Shown here: piece after piece, positions 1 to 8,169 of the stretch | Layout of the letters: each line of letters starts with the position of its first letter | How positions within the stretch are numbered: position 1 is the stretch's first letter | Assembly: GCA_963728475.1 (NCBI GenBank) | Contig: CAVSKL010000001.1 | Span: 310,001 to 374,000 of the forward strand | DNA length: 64,000 bases | Direction: 5' to 3' | DNA from: CAVSKL01 sp963728475 [NCBI: Candidatus Eiseniibacteriota bacterium] | Lineage (GTDB): Bacteria > Eisenbacteria > RBG-16-71-46 > JABDJR01 | The notes under the pieces: model-generated | What the model saw: the letters and a program-made list of their open reading frames with translations, nothing else | The model's database searches: none | What the model was told of the DNA's origin: nothing | Position numbers and translations under genes: made by a program

Positions 1-60
1 ATGATCGGGGCGGAGGGGCCGAGGCGCAACCGGAAAACCGGTTCCGGGGGGGCCGGCGCG

Positions 61-278
61 GCAACCCGGCGCTATCGGGCGGTGGGGTCCGGCCCCACCC
101 GAAAAGCTACCCGGCGCCATCGGGCAGTGGGGTCCGGCCCCCCCCGAAAAGCTACCCGGCGCTACCGGGCGGCGGGGTCCGGCGCCACCCGAAAAGCTAC
201 CCGGCGCTATCGGGCGGCGGGGTCCGGCGCCACCCGAAAAGCTACCCGGCGCTATCGGGCGGCGGGGTCCGGCGCCAT
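61..278. repeat. 45-bp tandem array over the 3' end of the VOC gene
   Basis: Five head-to-tail units start at 61, 106, 151, 196 and 241; the last is cut short at 278. Units 3-5 are nearly identical and units 1-2 carry a few substitutions. The last unit contains the stop codon and final eight codons of the minus-strand VOC gene, so the array is the gene's own tail plus 19 bp of downstream DNA copied outward. Every copy read on the minus strand repeats that tail. Confidence 0.95.
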
Positions 279-620
279 GACCCCGAACAGGTTGCCCTCG
301 GTGTCGGCGCAGCGGGCGACCCATCCCACGCCGGGGATGGCCCTTTTCGGGACCACCACCCGCCCCCCCTCCCGCAGCACGTGCGCGACGGTGTCGTCCA
401 CCGAGTCCACCCGGATGGTATTGGTCGCGCTTTCGTCCGGGCCGCGGCGGCGGATGAGGCCGCCGTCGATACCCGGCTCCTCCGCGGAACCGGTCCGGAG
501 GAGGTAATACTCCTCGGGCCCATCCCACTTCTGCGCTTCCCAGCCGAAGATCCGGCTGTAGAAGTGGATGGCCCGCTTGGGGTCCTCGGCCTGGATCTCG
601 AAGTGAACGACGCGGGGCAT
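252..620 (-). CDS. VOC (glyoxalase/bleomycin-resistance fold) family protein
   Basis: A 122-residue single-domain VOC protein, probably cytoplasmic. The N-terminal beta strand with VVHFEIQAED, the FYSRIFGW segment and the C-terminal DTEGNLFGVMAPD strand are the usual markers of a small lyase/dioxygenase-fold protein. The His in VHFEI and the Glu in EGNLF match common metal-ligand positions. The substrate cannot be told from sequence. The ATG is preceded by AGGAGG about 8 bases upstream, which fixes the start. The last codons and stop lie inside a 45-bp tandem array. It could be a stress or antibiotic-resistance-type VOC protein, but nothing nearby supports a specific role. Confidence 0.85.
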   Translation of the reverse strand: MPRVVHFEIQAEDPKRAIHFYSRIFGWEAQKWDGPEEYYLLRTGSAEEPGIDGGLIRRRGPDESATNTIRVDSVDDTVAHVLREGGRVVVPKRAIPGVGWVARCADTEGNLFGVMAPDPAAR

Positions 621-687
621 GGCGGGTCCTCCTGCCTGGGAAGACGGTTCCGACCGAAAGGTGACGTCATTCTAGTAAATTAAAATC

Positions 688-879
688 TCACTCGCCAGAT
701 CCGGATTTGAACCCCTCACAGCGCACAACGGGAAGGCGGGGGTAGCGGGGAAAGCGGGGATCCACCGCCGAGAGGCCGCAAAGCACGAACCGGGAACCCT
801 TTGCGGAGATCACCGACCGGGCGTGCCGGCAGCGGGCACAAAGGCCCGGGTCGGGCGGAGGGGTCGAACCCGAGGTCAC
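688..879 (-). CDS. Small zinc-ribbon-like protein, conserved hypothetical
   Basis: A 63-residue protein with four cysteines: CARC near residues 14-17, one at 34 in FVLCGLS, and one at 54 in VVRCEGF. This looks like a small zinc-binding domain. The block DPRFPRYPRLPV resembles short uncharacterised bacterial proteins carrying a CxxC...C...C pattern; that is recalled, not searched. The GTG start overlaps the TGA of the upstream glycosyltransferase gene (GTGA), so translation is probably coupled. The coding frame is open far upstream, but only this segment looks like protein. Its function is unknown. Confidence 0.7.
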   Translation of the reverse strand: MTSGSTPPPDPGLCARCRHARSVISAKGSRFVLCGLSAVDPRFPRYPRLPVVRCEGFKSGSGE

Positions 880-2969
880 CGCGACCCCGGCGCGGCGGAC
901 GAGTCCCCGCCGGCGTGGGACCGGAGCCAGTCGCGGAGCCGCCCCGCGTCCGGGTCCCGGGGGGCCAGGCGCAGGGCGGCCGCCGTCTCCGCCCGGGCCC
1001 GGTCGAACTGCCGCTCCCGCACGTAGACCAGGGCGAGCTGGTAGTGGAGATCGAACGAGCCGGGAACGTGGGCGGCGCCCTCGGTCAGGGCCCGCGCCGC
1101 CCCCTCCAGGTCCCCCGCGCCCCCGCGAAGGCCGGCCAGGCGCAGATAGCCCAGCGCCTCGCCCGGGGCCAGCGCGATCCCCTTCGTGTAGGCCTGGGCG
1201 GCGGCGGCGAACCGGTCGAGGTTCTCGTAGGCCACCCCCAGGTTGACCCACGCCGCGGCGTCGCCGGGGCGGAGCCGGGTCGCCACCTCCAGCTCGTGGG
1301 AGGCGTCGTCGTAGCGCTCGAGCCGGAGGAACGCCACCCCCAGGTTGAATCGCACGTCGGGGTCGTCGGGGCGGGCCGCCTCCACCTCGGCGTAAAGCCG
1401 CGCCGCGTCCCCGGTCCGTCCCGCCCGGTCGTAGGCCTCGGCGAGGAGATAGGTGGTGGTGACCGACCGAGGGTCGCGCCGGCGCGCCTCCTCCAGGGTC
1501 CGGACCGCCTCCGCCGGGTTCCCGCTCCGGGCCTGGATCTCCCCGATTCGCGCCAGCTCCTGAGCCGGGTTCTCCACCCGCGCGCCGGCGAGCCCGCTGT
1601 TGGCCGCGATCAGGGCCGCCGCCCCCGCCGCCAGCGGCCACCCGCGTAGCGCCGAGCGCCACCGCGCCGCCGCGATGCCGGCCAGGATGAAGAGCGGAAG
1701 AAGGAGCGGCAACCGGTAGCGCGCGGTGATGAAGAAGGGAAGGAGGGTGAGGGCGTACAGCGCCCACCACGAGCCCAGCAGCCAAGCGGCGGCCCGGAGC
1801 CTCCGGTCGGCCAGCGCCAGCGCGAAGCCCGCCACCGCCAGCGGCAAGAGGAGCCCCCACGGAAAGTCGAAGACCGGGGTAGTCCATAGGAGCGCCTTCA
1901 ACAACCCCGGCCGCCGGAAATACAGATCTCGATTGTTTGGGATCTCGAACCCGTTGACCAGGTAGTAGAGCTTCCGGGCGTAAAGCGCCGCCGCCCGTCC
2001 GGGGTGCCCGGCCAACCAGGCCAACCCGCGCCGGGTCCACCACGCCGAGACCTCGGACGAGTCGAGAGGTCGCCCTACCGCCTTCTCCGCGATCGCCTCC
2101 TCCCGCGACACGAACTCCCGCCAGCTCACCAGGTCCCGGAGTTCGGGCACCGAGACGCTCCGCCCGTCCGCGGCGGGGTTGTTGCCGCCGTAGAAGTTCA
2201 CCCCGCCCTGGCTCGACACGAAGACGAAGGTCCCCTCCGAGGCGGCGTTCATCCCGGTGAGGATCGCGGCGGGGAGCACGCCCAGCGCCAGCACTGCGGC
2301 GGCCGGCCGCCATCCGAGGCCCCGGCTCCCCACCCGGCCCCGCCACCCCGCCCACGCCGCCGCCGCCGGGAGGAGAACGATCGCGTTGGGCCGGGCGGCC
2401 GCGGCCAGCCCGAGGAGCGCGCCCGCCCCCAGCCACGCCTCCCACCGCGGGCGCGCGAGGAGCAGGAAGAGCGCCCAGGCCAGGAGCGACAGCAAGAGAT
2501 TGGGGATGAGCAGCTCGGCGTCGAAGAAGATGAGCGGGCCGTAGAGCGCGGCGAACACTCCCGCAACCAGCCCTGCGGTCCGGCCAGCCAGGCGGTGCGC
2601 GCAGCCGGCCAGCGCCGCCGCGGTTCCCGCGCCCAGGACGGCCTGCACCGCCCGCACCGCGCCCGGGTCGTGGCCGAACCCGCGATAGAGGAGCGAGAGC
2701 CAGAAGGGATAGAGCGGCGCGCGGAAGAAGGCGTGGCCGTCCATGGACCACGCACCCCGCGCCAGCGCCCAGGCCCACTCGTCGTGCCACTGCCCGTCCA
2801 CGATGAGGTGGCCGAAGAAGGGGGAGGAGCGGAAGGCGGCGAGATAGGCCAGCCGCACCGCGAGGGCCAGCGCGAACACCGCGGCCATCCAGGGCCAGGG
2901 CGAACCGGCGCGCAGATCGCGCGCCCGGGGGGAAGGAGCCTTTCCGGCCGGGGTCCGTTTCCCTTTCAT
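876..2969 (-). CDS. Polytopic membrane glycosyltransferase (GT39/ArnT-like) with C-terminal TPR domain
   Basis: About 697 residues. The first 450 residues form about ten hydrophobic segments. The first periplasmic loop contains the acidic stretch WHDEWAWALARG and then FRAPLYPFW, an arrangement typical of polyprenyl-phosphate-sugar-dependent GT-C enzymes (PMT/ArnT/GT39). From about residue 480 there are five or more TPR-like repeats (for example NLGVAFLRLERYDDA and NLGVAYENLDRFAAA). It probably transfers a sugar at the membrane, with the TPRs outside or inside as a docking module; donor and acceptor are unknown. ATG at 2969 is chosen; an in-frame GTG lies at 2990. It is translationally coupled to the small zinc-ribbon gene. 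Confidence 0.8.
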   Translation of the reverse strand: MKGKRTPAGKAPSPRARDLRAGSPWPWMAAVFALALAVRLAYLAAFRSSPFFGHLIVDGQWHDEWAWALARGAWSMDGHAFFRAPLYPFWLSLLYRGFGHDPGAVRAVQAVLGAGTAAALAGCAHRLAGRTAGLVAGVFAALYGPLIFFDAELLIPNLLLSLLAWALFLLLARPRWEAWLGAGALLGLAAAARPNAIVLLPAAAAWAGWRGRVGSRGLGWRPAAAVLALGVLPAAILTGMNAASEGTFVFVSSQGGVNFYGGNNPAADGRSVSVPELRDLVSWREFVSREEAIAEKAVGRPLDSSEVSAWWTRRGLAWLAGHPGRAAALYARKLYYLVNGFEIPNNRDLYFRRPGLLKALLWTTPVFDFPWGLLLPLAVAGFALALADRRLRAAAWLLGSWWALYALTLLPFFITARYRLPLLLPLFILAGIAAARWRSALRGWPLAAGAAALIAANSGLAGARVENPAQELARIGEIQARSGNPAEAVRTLEEARRRDPRSVTTTYLLAEAYDRAGRTGDAARLYAEVEAARPDDPDVRFNLGVAFLRLERYDDASHELEVATRLRPGDAAAWVNLGVAYENLDRFAAAAQAYTKGIALAPGEALGYLRLAGLRGGAGDLEGAARALTEGAAHVPGSFDLHYQLALVYVRERQFDRARAETAAALRLAPRDPDAGRLRDWLRSHAGGDSSAAPGSR

Positions 2970-3102
2970 GGGCCTCGCTCGGGGGGGCACGGCGACGCCC
3001 CGGCCCGGGGCGGGGGCTTCGTCCGCTATCGAATCCGCGGGGAGTCTAGCAGCCGCCCCTCGCCGGCGCTTCCCCCGCGGACGGCCAACCCCCGAGCGCT
3101 CC

Positions 3103-3930
3103 CTACCGGGGGCGGCCTCCCCCCGGCGGCGGCGCCGCCGGGGGGCACGCCACGTCGTTCAGCCCGGAGTCCCAGCAGGCCCGTTCCCCACCGTTGTAGT
3201 CCGGCACCATCAGGCTCCCGGAGTGGTCGGCGGCGTTCCAGGTCACGTCCCAGTCGGTCTCGGTGGAGGCGTCGTAGCCCAGGACGGAGCGGGCGTCGCC
3301 GGCCTTCACGGAGGTCAGGGTGTCCCGGTAGTTGTCGAAGGTCGGGTCCACCACTTCGAACGAGAGGGTGGCCTGGGTGTCCGAGGTCACCGCCCAGTCG
3401 AGCTGGATCACCTCCGGGGACCCGGCCCGGGTGAAGTCGTGGAAGAGCCAGACCCCGTCCTGGTTTCCCGGGCTCACCCGGCCGGTCAACCACAGGGCGG
3501 GCGCCTGGTCCGGAAGCACCGCGTTCATGGTCCAATCCACCGCGTCCCCGTCCCACTTGCCGTTCAGACGAATCTGGTAGTCCTGGTCGCCGTGCCGGAA
3601 GGTGTAGATCCAGGTGTAGGAGCCGTCGCTCTCCCGGCTCGGAGTCTGGTCGTGCGCCACGATGAACGCGAGCGCAGGCGGGGTGAGGTAGAAGGTGACC
3701 ACGGTGTTGATCGCCGCCACCCGCGCCGCCGCCTGGACGAAGTTGGCGCCGGTCGCGAGACCGGGCGCCGGGAGGTGGGGCGAGAACAGGTCGAGGTCCA
3801 TCTGCATGGAACTCTGGGGCGGGAGGGGCGGCGCATCCCGCCGGGGAGAATCGGAGTTGCAGCTCCATCCCGCCGCGGCCAGGCCCGCCAGGACCAGCCC
3901 GGCGACGGACAGCTTGAAAATCCGGTTCAT
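3103..3930 (-). CDS. Exported protein of unknown function
   Basis: 275 residues. A basic start (MNRIFK) is followed by a hydrophobic stretch of about 16 residues and a Cys at about residue 24 (GWSC), so it is a signal-peptide protein and perhaps a lipoprotein, although W before S-C is a poor lipobox. The mature part is beta-rich with many Trp and Asp (YTWIYTFRHGDQDYQIRLNG, WTMNAVLP, WAVTSDTQATLSFEV) and resembles periplasmic lipid- or sugar-binding sandwiches, but no family is recognised. AAGGAGG five bases before the ATG fixes the start. The C-terminus is Pro/Gly-rich. Confidence 0.75.
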   Translation of the reverse strand: MNRIFKLSVAGLVLAGLAAAGWSCNSDSPRRDAPPLPPQSSMQMDLDLFSPHLPAPGLATGANFVQAAARVAAINTVVTFYLTPPALAFIVAHDQTPSRESDGSYTWIYTFRHGDQDYQIRLNGKWDGDAVDWTMNAVLPDQAPALWLTGRVSPGNQDGVWLFHDFTRAGSPEVIQLDWAVTSDTQATLSFEVVDPTFDNYRDTLTSVKAGDARSVLGYDASTETDWDVTWNAADHSGSLMVPDYNGGERACWDSGLNDVACPPAAPPPGGGRPR

Positions 3931-3976
3931 GGGAACCTCCTTGGACTCCTGGTCGGGACCGGGGCGGCGGGCCGCT

Positions 3977-4004
3977 CGCCGGTCAGTGCCTCTCGATTCG
4001 CCGG

Positions 4005-4020
<16 letters not shown>
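3977..4020. repeat. 22-bp direct repeat over the 3' end of the sigma-54 regulator gene
   Basis: Two adjacent 22-bp copies (3977-3998 and 3999-4020) differ only at the last base. The right copy contains the stop codon and last codons (IERH-stop) of the minus-strand regulator; the left copy repeats them just downstream of the gene. Confidence 0.9.
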
Positions 4021-5027
<1,007 letters not shown>

Positions 5028-5189
5028 GTCGGCGGTTCCGGTCGTCACGGGTTGAAGGCGCCCCCCCACGGGGTGCCCTCGACCACTCTACCCGCTTCCG
5101 TCGGGAGCCGGATAGAGCGATCGGACCGGATAAGGCAAAGGCCGGGAACCTCTTGGGCTCCCGGCCGATTCCGGCCCGGCGGCGGGGCT

Positions 5190-5424
5190 CAGTAGCCGGC
5201 GCGCACCCGGGGCTGTTGCCCCACCCGGCGGGGGCCCGGTAGCCGGCGCGCACCCGAGCCCGTTGCCCCACCCGGCGGAGGCCCGGTAGCCGGCGCGCAC
5301 CCGGGCCCGTTGCCCCACCCGGCGGGGGCCCGGTAGCCGGCGCGCACCCGGGCCCGTTGCCCCACCCGGCGGGGCTCAGTAGCCGGCGCGCACCCGGGGC
5401 TGTTGCCCCACCCGGCGGGGCTCC
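5190..5424. repeat. 47-bp tandem array over the 3' end of a single-TM protein gene
   Basis: Five units start at 5190, 5237, 5284, 5331 and 5377. The gene-proximal unit contains the stop codon and last 15 or so codons (PRRVGQQPRVRAGY) of the minus-strand gene at 5376-5756; the others lie downstream. In the three inner units the stop codon (tca on the plus strand) is changed to a sense codon, while the outermost unit keeps it. Together with 5028-5189, where no gene is seen, this fills the space after the sigma-54 regulator's start. Confidence 0.95.
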
Positions 5425-5756
5425 AGGCGGGCGGACGCTTCCGAGGCCGGGTAGAACTCGTAGTGGCGATCGTAGAACCAGAACCTGGCATCCACGGTGT
5501 AGTGGCCGGCGATGCTGGCGGTCCCGTCGTCGGCGACGGTCACCACCAGCTGGTCCTCGTCGAGCGGGATGTTCTTCTCGTGGGCGAAGTTCATGGTGTC
5601 GCGGCGAAGCTCGACCTCCCCCTTGAGCCCCCTCTCGGTGGCCAGGTCGTGCATCTTCCCCTCCAGCATGGTGTTCTTGACCATGGGCGAACAGAAGATG
5701 TACGCGACGTTCACGGCAAGCAGCAGGATGATCAGTACCAGCAGTCCCTTGATCAT
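5376..5756 (-). CDS. Single-TM membrane-anchored protein, DUF4845-like
   Basis: 126 residues: one N-terminal TM helix (GLLVLIILLLAVNVAYIF), then a helical segment (MKHD-type MHDLATERGL) and a small alpha/beta domain (IPLDEDQLVVTVADDG, SIAGHYTVDARFW). The layout of TM helix, short helix and beta hairpin ending in a Tyr-rich strand is that of the small DUF4845-like membrane proteins, whose role is unknown. GAGGA eight bases upstream supports the ATG. The last 15 codons belong to a 47-bp tandem array, so the native C-terminus may have been altered by the repeat. Confidence 0.7.
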   Translation of the reverse strand: MIKGLLVLIILLLAVNVAYIFCSPMVKNTMLEGKMHDLATERGLKGEVELRRDTMNFAHEKNIPLDEDQLVVTVADDGTASIAGHYTVDARFWFYDRHYEFYPASEASARLEPRRVGQQPRVRAGY

Positions 5757-5819
5757 GGGGTACGTCCTCGCAGGCTGGCCCGGGGGAACCGGGCACGGAT
5801 CGGCAACCTCTCGGCCGGG

Positions 5820-7250
5820 TTATCGGCCGCCTTCGCCGGGGATTGAGGGGAGCCCCGCCGCGGCCCTTTCCGAGGCCGCGGAATCGCCCCCGGGCCGGAG
5901 ATCGCGGGCCACCCGGGTCCACCAGAACCGGCTGAGAAGGCCTCGGATGGCGGCAGTGCCGCTGATCGTCCACCAGATCCCCGACGGCCCCATGCCCAGG
6001 GGCCCGGAGAGGAGCCACGCCGCCGGAACCCGCACCAGGGAGATGGGAACCGAGATCAGCATGGGGGGAAGCGTGTGGCCCGAGCCCGCGAATCCCCCCT
6101 CCAGCACCAGCTCCCATGCCTGGAACACCTGGCACAGGGCCACGATCCGCAGGAACTCCACCCCCTCCCGCACCGCTTCCGGGTCCCGGGTGAAGAGGCG
6201 CACCAGCGGGCGCGGGACGAGGAGATAGACCGCCAGGAAGACGAACCCCGCCGCGGTGCCCAGATGGGCCGCCCGACGGGCCAGGCGCTCCACCCGGTCC
6301 ACCCGGCCCGCGCCCAGGTTCTGTCCCACCAGGGTCGCGGTGGCCACCCCCATGCCGTGGGTGGTGAGGTAGGAGATCGACTCGATCCGGTTCACGATGC
6401 CCAGCGCGGCCAGGGTCGAGGTACCGAAGACGGCGGCGGTCCGGCCCAGGAAGAGGTACACCGCCGAGAACACGATCCCGATGAAGGTCAGGGGAAAGCC
6501 GATGCCCACCAGGCGGCGCGCGGCGGTGAACCTCGGGCGGAATCCCCGGCGCCCGGGGCCGAGCGGAATGGGCCGCTCCCCCCCGCGCGCGATCCACAGG
6601 TACAACGAGAGCCCCACCACGTGGGCGACAAGGCTGGCCAGGGCGGCGCCGGCCACGCCGAGCCGCGGCGCGGGGCCGGGGCCGAAGATGAGCACCGGGT
6701 CCAGCAGGGCGTTCAGGACAAGGGCGACGGTGAGGACGCGGAACGGGGTACGGGTGTCGCCGGAGCCCCGGAAGAGATCCTGGAGGATGAGTTCCAGGAA
6801 GAGGACCGGCGCGCCGGCGAAGAGGATCGCCAGGTAGGCCGCGCCTTGCCGCCGCACCTCCGGGTCCTCGGAGACGGCGCGGAAGAGCGGCCCCGCCCCC
6901 ACCACGCCCGCGACCAGGAGCGCCACCGCCAGCACCGCCCCCCAGAAGAGCCCCTGCCACGCGATCTCCGACGCTTCGCGGCGGCGGCCGGCGCCCAGGT
7001 GGCGCGCGGAGAGCGAGAGCACCCCCACCGAGATCATCTCCCCCAGCGAGAGGAGCGCCCACGACACGAAGACCGAGGTGCTCACCGCGGCCACCGCGCT
7101 CGCGCCCAGCCGTCCCACCCAGAAGAGGTCGGTGAGCACGAAGAGGCTCTGGAGCCCCATGCCGGCGATCACCGGCCAGGCCAGCCGAAGCACCAGCGCG
7201 GTGAGGCGCGGGTCCTCGACCAGCGCATTCGGCTCGGAGGGGCGGTTCAC
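5820..7250 (-). CDS. MATE family efflux transporter
   Basis: 476 residues and about twelve TM helices in two related halves, the length usual for MATE antiporters. Family features include the N-terminal LRLAWPVIAGMGLQSLF helix, TDLFWVGRLGASAVAAVS and, in the second half, GMGVATATLVGQNLGAGR, which corresponds to the conserved VGQNLGA element. It probably exports cationic drugs or metabolites using Na+ or H+; the substrate is unknown. The start is GTG, 25 bases after the prmA stop, with GGGAG upstream, so it is probably co-transcribed with prmA. Confidence 0.92.
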   Translation of the reverse strand: MNRPSEPNALVEDPRLTALVLRLAWPVIAGMGLQSLFVLTDLFWVGRLGASAVAAVSTSVFVSWALLSLGEMISVGVLSLSARHLGAGRRREASEIAWQGLFWGAVLAVALLVAGVVGAGPLFRAVSEDPEVRRQGAAYLAILFAGAPVLFLELILQDLFRGSGDTRTPFRVLTVALVLNALLDPVLIFGPGPAPRLGVAGAALASLVAHVVGLSLYLWIARGGERPIPLGPGRRGFRPRFTAARRLVGIGFPLTFIGIVFSAVYLFLGRTAAVFGTSTLAALGIVNRIESISYLTTHGMGVATATLVGQNLGAGRVDRVERLARRAAHLGTAAGFVFLAVYLLVPRPLVRLFTRDPEAVREGVEFLRIVALCQVFQAWELVLEGGFAGSGHTLPPMLISVPISLVRVPAAWLLSGPLGMGPSGIWWTISGTAAIRGLLSRFWWTRVARDLRPGGDSAASERAAAGLPSIPGEGGR

Positions 7251-7275
7251 GGCGGCGGGATCTCCCGGGCGCGGT

Positions 7276-8169
7276 TCAGCGCGCCCGCGCGGGGAGGGGC
7301 CGCCGCCAGGCGAGCGCGGTCCACCCCCCTCGGGAGAGCCGGGGGCCGCCGTCCAGCCCCGCCTCGCGCCACCGCGCCCGCGCCGATTCCACCTGCTCGT
7401 CGCGAAGCCCGGAGAGGATGATCGTCCCTCCCGGCGCCACCGCGTTCCGGAGCGCGACCTCCACCCCCCGGTGCTCGCGCTCGGTGAGGTTTACCACCGC
7501 GGCGTCGAACGCGCCGGGCGCGAACGGCAATCCGCCGGTCCGGACCGCGGCCACCCGCTCGCCGGCCCGGTTCCGCTCCAGGTTCTCGCGGAGGGCGGGA
7601 AGGGCGCCGGGATCGGCCTCGGTCCCCACCGCGTGGAGCGAGGGGGCAAGCGCGGCCGCGCCCACCGACAGGATCCCGCTCCCGGTCCCGAGGTCCAGGA
7701 GCCGCCGGGGCGGCGACTCCAGGACGAGCCCCTCCAGGATCTCCCAGGCCAGGGCGGTGGACAGATGCGTGCCGGTGCCGAACGCCCGCCCGGGCTCGAT
7801 CCACACCGGGACTCGCCCGGCGGGGAGTTCCCCGTCCCACCACGCCGGCGCCACCACCAATCGCTCGCCGAGCGGCGTGGGCCGCCAGTCGCGCTTCCAG
7901 GCCCGGAGCCAGTCCTCCTCATCCACGGTGAACGCGCGCACCGAGAGGGTGAAGGCGCGCGCCCCCATCACCCGGCGAACCCACCCGAACGCCTCTTCCC
8001 GGGCGCGGTCGGGATCGAACGGCTCGGCGCTGAACGCGATGAGGCGCCCGGGATCCTCGGGATCCTCTTCGACGCCGGTCAGGGGGTAATCCCAGAGCCA
8101 GGCCGCGATCACCTCCGAGGCCTCGGCGGGGACGGTGAGTTCCAGGGCGTACCACCGCGCGGGCGTCAC
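7276..8169 (-). CDS. prmA: Ribosomal protein L11 methyltransferase, divergent
   Basis: 297 residues, close to the usual 290-300. The N-terminal substrate-binding domain (ALELTVPAEASEVIAAWLW) and DWRPTPLGERLVVAPAWW precede the class I SAM domain: IEPGRAFGTGTHLSTAL and the SAM motif LLDLGTGSGILSVGAAAL are strong PrmA signatures. It should trimethylate L11 in the cytoplasm. The segment that normally reads like ANI after the acidic strand is NLTEREH here, so the catalytic loop is atypical. The GTG start overlaps the upstream TGA (GTGA), indicating coupling to the membrane gene before it. Confidence 0.9.
   Translation of the reverse strand: MTPARWYALELTVPAEASEVIAAWLWDYPLTGVEEDPEDPGRLIAFSAEPFDPDRAREEAFGWVRRVMGARAFTLSVRAFTVDEEDWLRAWKRDWRPTPLGERLVVAPAWWDGELPAGRVPVWIEPGRAFGTGTHLSTALAWEILEGLVLESPPRRLLDLGTGSGILSVGAAALAPSLHAVGTEADPGALPALRENLERNRAGERVAAVRTGGLPFAPGAFDAAVVNLTEREHRGVEVALRNAVAPGGTIILSGLRDEQVESARARWREAGLDGGPRLSRGGWTALAWRRPLPARAR

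Noticed and set aside
688-730. T-arm-like sequence (GGTTCAAATC) on the minus strand
   Set aside because: No acceptor, D or anticodon stems around it, and it is explained by the codons of the small zinc-ribbon protein.
5190-5424. CRISPR-like array
   Set aside because: Units are contiguous without unique spacers, and the sequence is a gene tail. The same holds for 61-278 and 31891-32099.
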